Below, piece after piece: positions 12,173-13,407 of a DNA stretch of 13,407 nucleotides (position 1 is the first letter of the stretch; every line of letters starts with the position of its first letter). This DNA comes from CAYWGR01 sp964458015. GTDB taxonomy: Bacteria; Planctomycetota; Planctomycetia; Pirellulales; Thermoguttaceae. The stretch spans positions 1 to 13,407 of the forward strand of contig CAYWGR010000159.1 in the NCBI GenBank assembly GCA_964458015.1. Reading direction: 5' to 3'. The notes below the pieces were generated by a model. It saw only the letters and a list, made by a program, of their open reading frames with translations. It was not told the origin of the DNA and did not search any database. The position numbers and the translations under genes were made by a program.

Positions 12173-12871
12173 CTATTTCCTGGAAAAGAGATTGTATTTC
12201 AGGATGCACCAAACGGCCCGGACGCCGTCTTTCCAGCCGATTTTTTTGCCCTCTTCATAGGATCGCCCCGCGTAGGAAATGCCGACCTCGTAAATGCGGC
12301 ATTGCTGTCGCGCCACTTTGGCGGTGATTTCGGGCTCGATGCCAAAACGATTTTCGCACAGCCGTATGCTTTGAATCACCTCGCGGCGAAAGGCTTTGTA
12401 GCAGGTTTCCATATCGGTCAGGTTCAAATCCGTCAGCATGTTCGACAACAAGGTGAGAAACTTATTGCCCAGCGAGTGCCAAAAATAACAGACGCGATGC
12501 GGCCGATCGCCGACGAAACGCGAGCCGAACACCACATCGGCCTTGTTATCAAGGATCGGCTGTATCAGATGCGGATACTCATTCGGATCGTATTCCAAGT
12601 CGGCATCTTGAATGATGACGATGTCGCCCAGGGCTTGCGCAATGCCCGTGCGCAGTGCGGCGCCCTTTCCTTGGTTGCGGTCGTGTTGAAAAACGCGAAC
12701 GTTCTCCGCGCCGGCGGCAATGGCGGCCAGCTTGTCACGCGTGCCGTCGGTCGAAAAGTCATCGACAATCACCAGTTCCTTGTCGATCGATACCCTTTGC
12801 ACCAAACCGACGATGGTCTCGATGGTGTTTACTTCGTTAAACACCGGCATGATGACGGAGATGCGAACCAT
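12173..12871 (-). CDS. Family 2 glycosyltransferase, DPM1/polyprenyl-phosphate type
   Basis: The protein has 232 residues and a single GT-A domain with no membrane segments. The nucleotide-sugar site is seen in ISVIMPVFNE (4-13), VDDFSTDGT (36-44), NQGKGAALRTG (66-76) and QDADLEYDP (88-96) with the metal-binding D89xD91. FGSRFVGDRPHR (115-126), TDMETCYKAFRREV (152-165) and GIEPEITAKVAR (177-188) match the DPM1-like branch, which transfers a sugar to a polyprenyl phosphate. Many members carry C-terminal TM helices; this one ends soluble (KYNLFSRK), like the short dolichol-phosphate mannose synthases. The ATG at 12871 lacks a strong Shine-Dalgarno. It may be first in a unit with the esterase and VTT genes, since 90 bp separate it from the LRR gene upstream. 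Confidence 0.9.
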   Translation of the reverse strand: MVRISVIMPVFNEVNTIETIVGLVQRVSIDKELVIVDDFSTDGTRDKLAAIAAGAENVRVFQHDRNQGKGAALRTGIAQALGDIVIIQDADLEYDPNEYPHLIQPILDNKADVVFGSRFVGDRPHRVCYFWHSLGNKFLTLLSNMLTDLNLTDMETCYKAFRREVIQSIRLCENRFGIEPEITAKVARQQCRIYEVGISYAGRSYEEGKKIGWKDGVRAVWCILKYNLFSRK

Positions 12872-12961
12872 AACAAGAGACTTTCATCGAAACAGGTATT
12901 TCAACTCAACCGGGATATTTTGCATTGTGACGCAGATTTTCCGCCTGCGCCTCAATACGTG

Positions 12962-13407
12962 CTAGGGCGCAGCAACTTGAAACTTGATATCGCAATGGGG
13001 CAATGCTTTTTGAAGTTGCGCGACGCCGTCGGCCGTTACGGCCGTGCGGGTGACGTGCAATTCGCGAAGCTTGGTCATGCCTTTCAAGCTGTCGAGGCCG
13101 GCATCGGTGATTTTATTGCGGCCTAGGTGCATATACTCCAGATTCACGAGCGGCTTAAGCTTCGGCAAGCCACTATCGGTGACGGCCGTCTTGTCGAGAT
13201 TGAGCCATTTCAGGCCGGTCATCGTCGAAAGATTATCGAGCCCCGCATCGGATATTTTCGTGCTGTAGAAATTGACGCGCGTCAGGTTTTTCATCGCGGC
13301 GAGATTCTTCAAACCCGCGTCCGTGATATTCGTCTTGCTAAGATCGAGATCCTGAAGGGTTTTGATCGTTGTTAGGCGTTTGAGCCCCGCGTCGGTGATT
13401 TGTGTAT
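12962..13407 (-). CDS. Leucine-rich repeat protein, C-terminal part (5' end outside window)
   Basis: The frame is open through the window edge. 147 residues are visible, read from 13405 to TAG at 12962-12964; the methionine at 13312 is internal. Five consecutive repeats are exactly 24 residues each, with the pattern T-x-I-T-D-A-G-L-x-x-L-x-x-(M/L)-x-x-L-x-x-L-x-L. A capping half-repeat ends in LQKALPHCDIKFQVAAP. This is the plant-type/cysteine-poor 'ITDAGL' LRR common in planctomycetes, where such proteins are often exported or fused to other domains. The N-terminus and any partner domain are outside the window. LRRs serve protein binding; no specific role can be given. Confidence 0.88.
   Translation of the reverse strand, partial: TQITDAGLKRLTTIKTLQDLDLSKTNITDAGLKNLAAMKNLTRVNFYSTKISDAGLDNLSTMTGLKWLNLDKTAVTDSGLPKLKPLVNLEYMHLGRNKITDAGLDSLKGMTKLRELHVTRTAVTADGVAQLQKALPHCDIKFQVAAP
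13046..13405 (-). repeat. Tandem 72-bp coding repeats (five LRR units)
   Basis: Five 72-bp units encode the 24-residue leucine-rich repeats of the partial protein. They are strictly in register with no insertions but diverged at the DNA level, so they are old repeats and not recent slippage products. Confidence 0.75.

Noticed and set aside
12302..13126. Long + strand open frame of about 274 codons
   Set aside because: It lies antisense to the GT2 and LRR genes and crosses their boundary. Its translation has no recognisable domain, while the - strand proteins have full family motifs.

Overview
The window looks like chromosomal DNA from a planctomycete, probably of the Pirellulales type. This is inferred from gene content and not from a marker gene. 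The indications are a moderately high GC content, 24-residue leucine-rich repeats ending in the 'LQKALPHC' style, secreted clan-A-type glycoside hydrolase and BNR-repeat proteins, an APS kinase with a lineage-style insertion, and short BON proteins with a 'YxKQLAQ' core. There are no tRNA, rRNA or CRISPR elements and no transposase gene.

Layout. The left half (1-6855) is read on the + strand. It holds the 3' end of an HtrA-like PDZ protease, a two-TM PAS protein with no output domain, APS kinase (cysC), two small paralogous BON proteins, a 165-bp MITE-like inverted-repeat element, a cupin/RmlC-like epimerase, and a large secreted glycoside hydrolase with a carbohydrate-binding domain nested in its catalytic region. 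The right half (6906-13407) is read on the - strand. In transcription order it holds a partial LRR protein, a DPM1-like GT2 glycosyltransferase, a membrane-anchored alpha/beta hydrolase, a VTT/DedA-type membrane protein, RecG helicase and a secreted sialidase-like BNR protein. The two halves converge in a 50-bp gap at 6856-6905.

How the genes may work together. The glycoside hydrolase and the BNR protein are both exported and suggest polysaccharide processing outside the cytoplasm. The GT2 enzyme, alpha/beta hydrolase and VTT protein are tightly spaced and may form an envelope or lipid-carrier unit. The VTT gene most likely starts at a TTG with a clear Shine-Dalgarno sequence just after the hydrolase stop. 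CysC (PAPS synthesis) has no sulfurylase partner in view.

Most interesting non-genic signal. The DNA around the two BON genes holds several predicted hairpins. The best is a 12-bp bulged stem with a GGGA tetraloop directly against the Shine-Dalgarno sequence of the second BON gene, preceded by a 13-codon reading frame with its own strong Shine-Dalgarno sequence. This may be cis-acting translational control of the BON pair. It is a hypothesis, not an established system.
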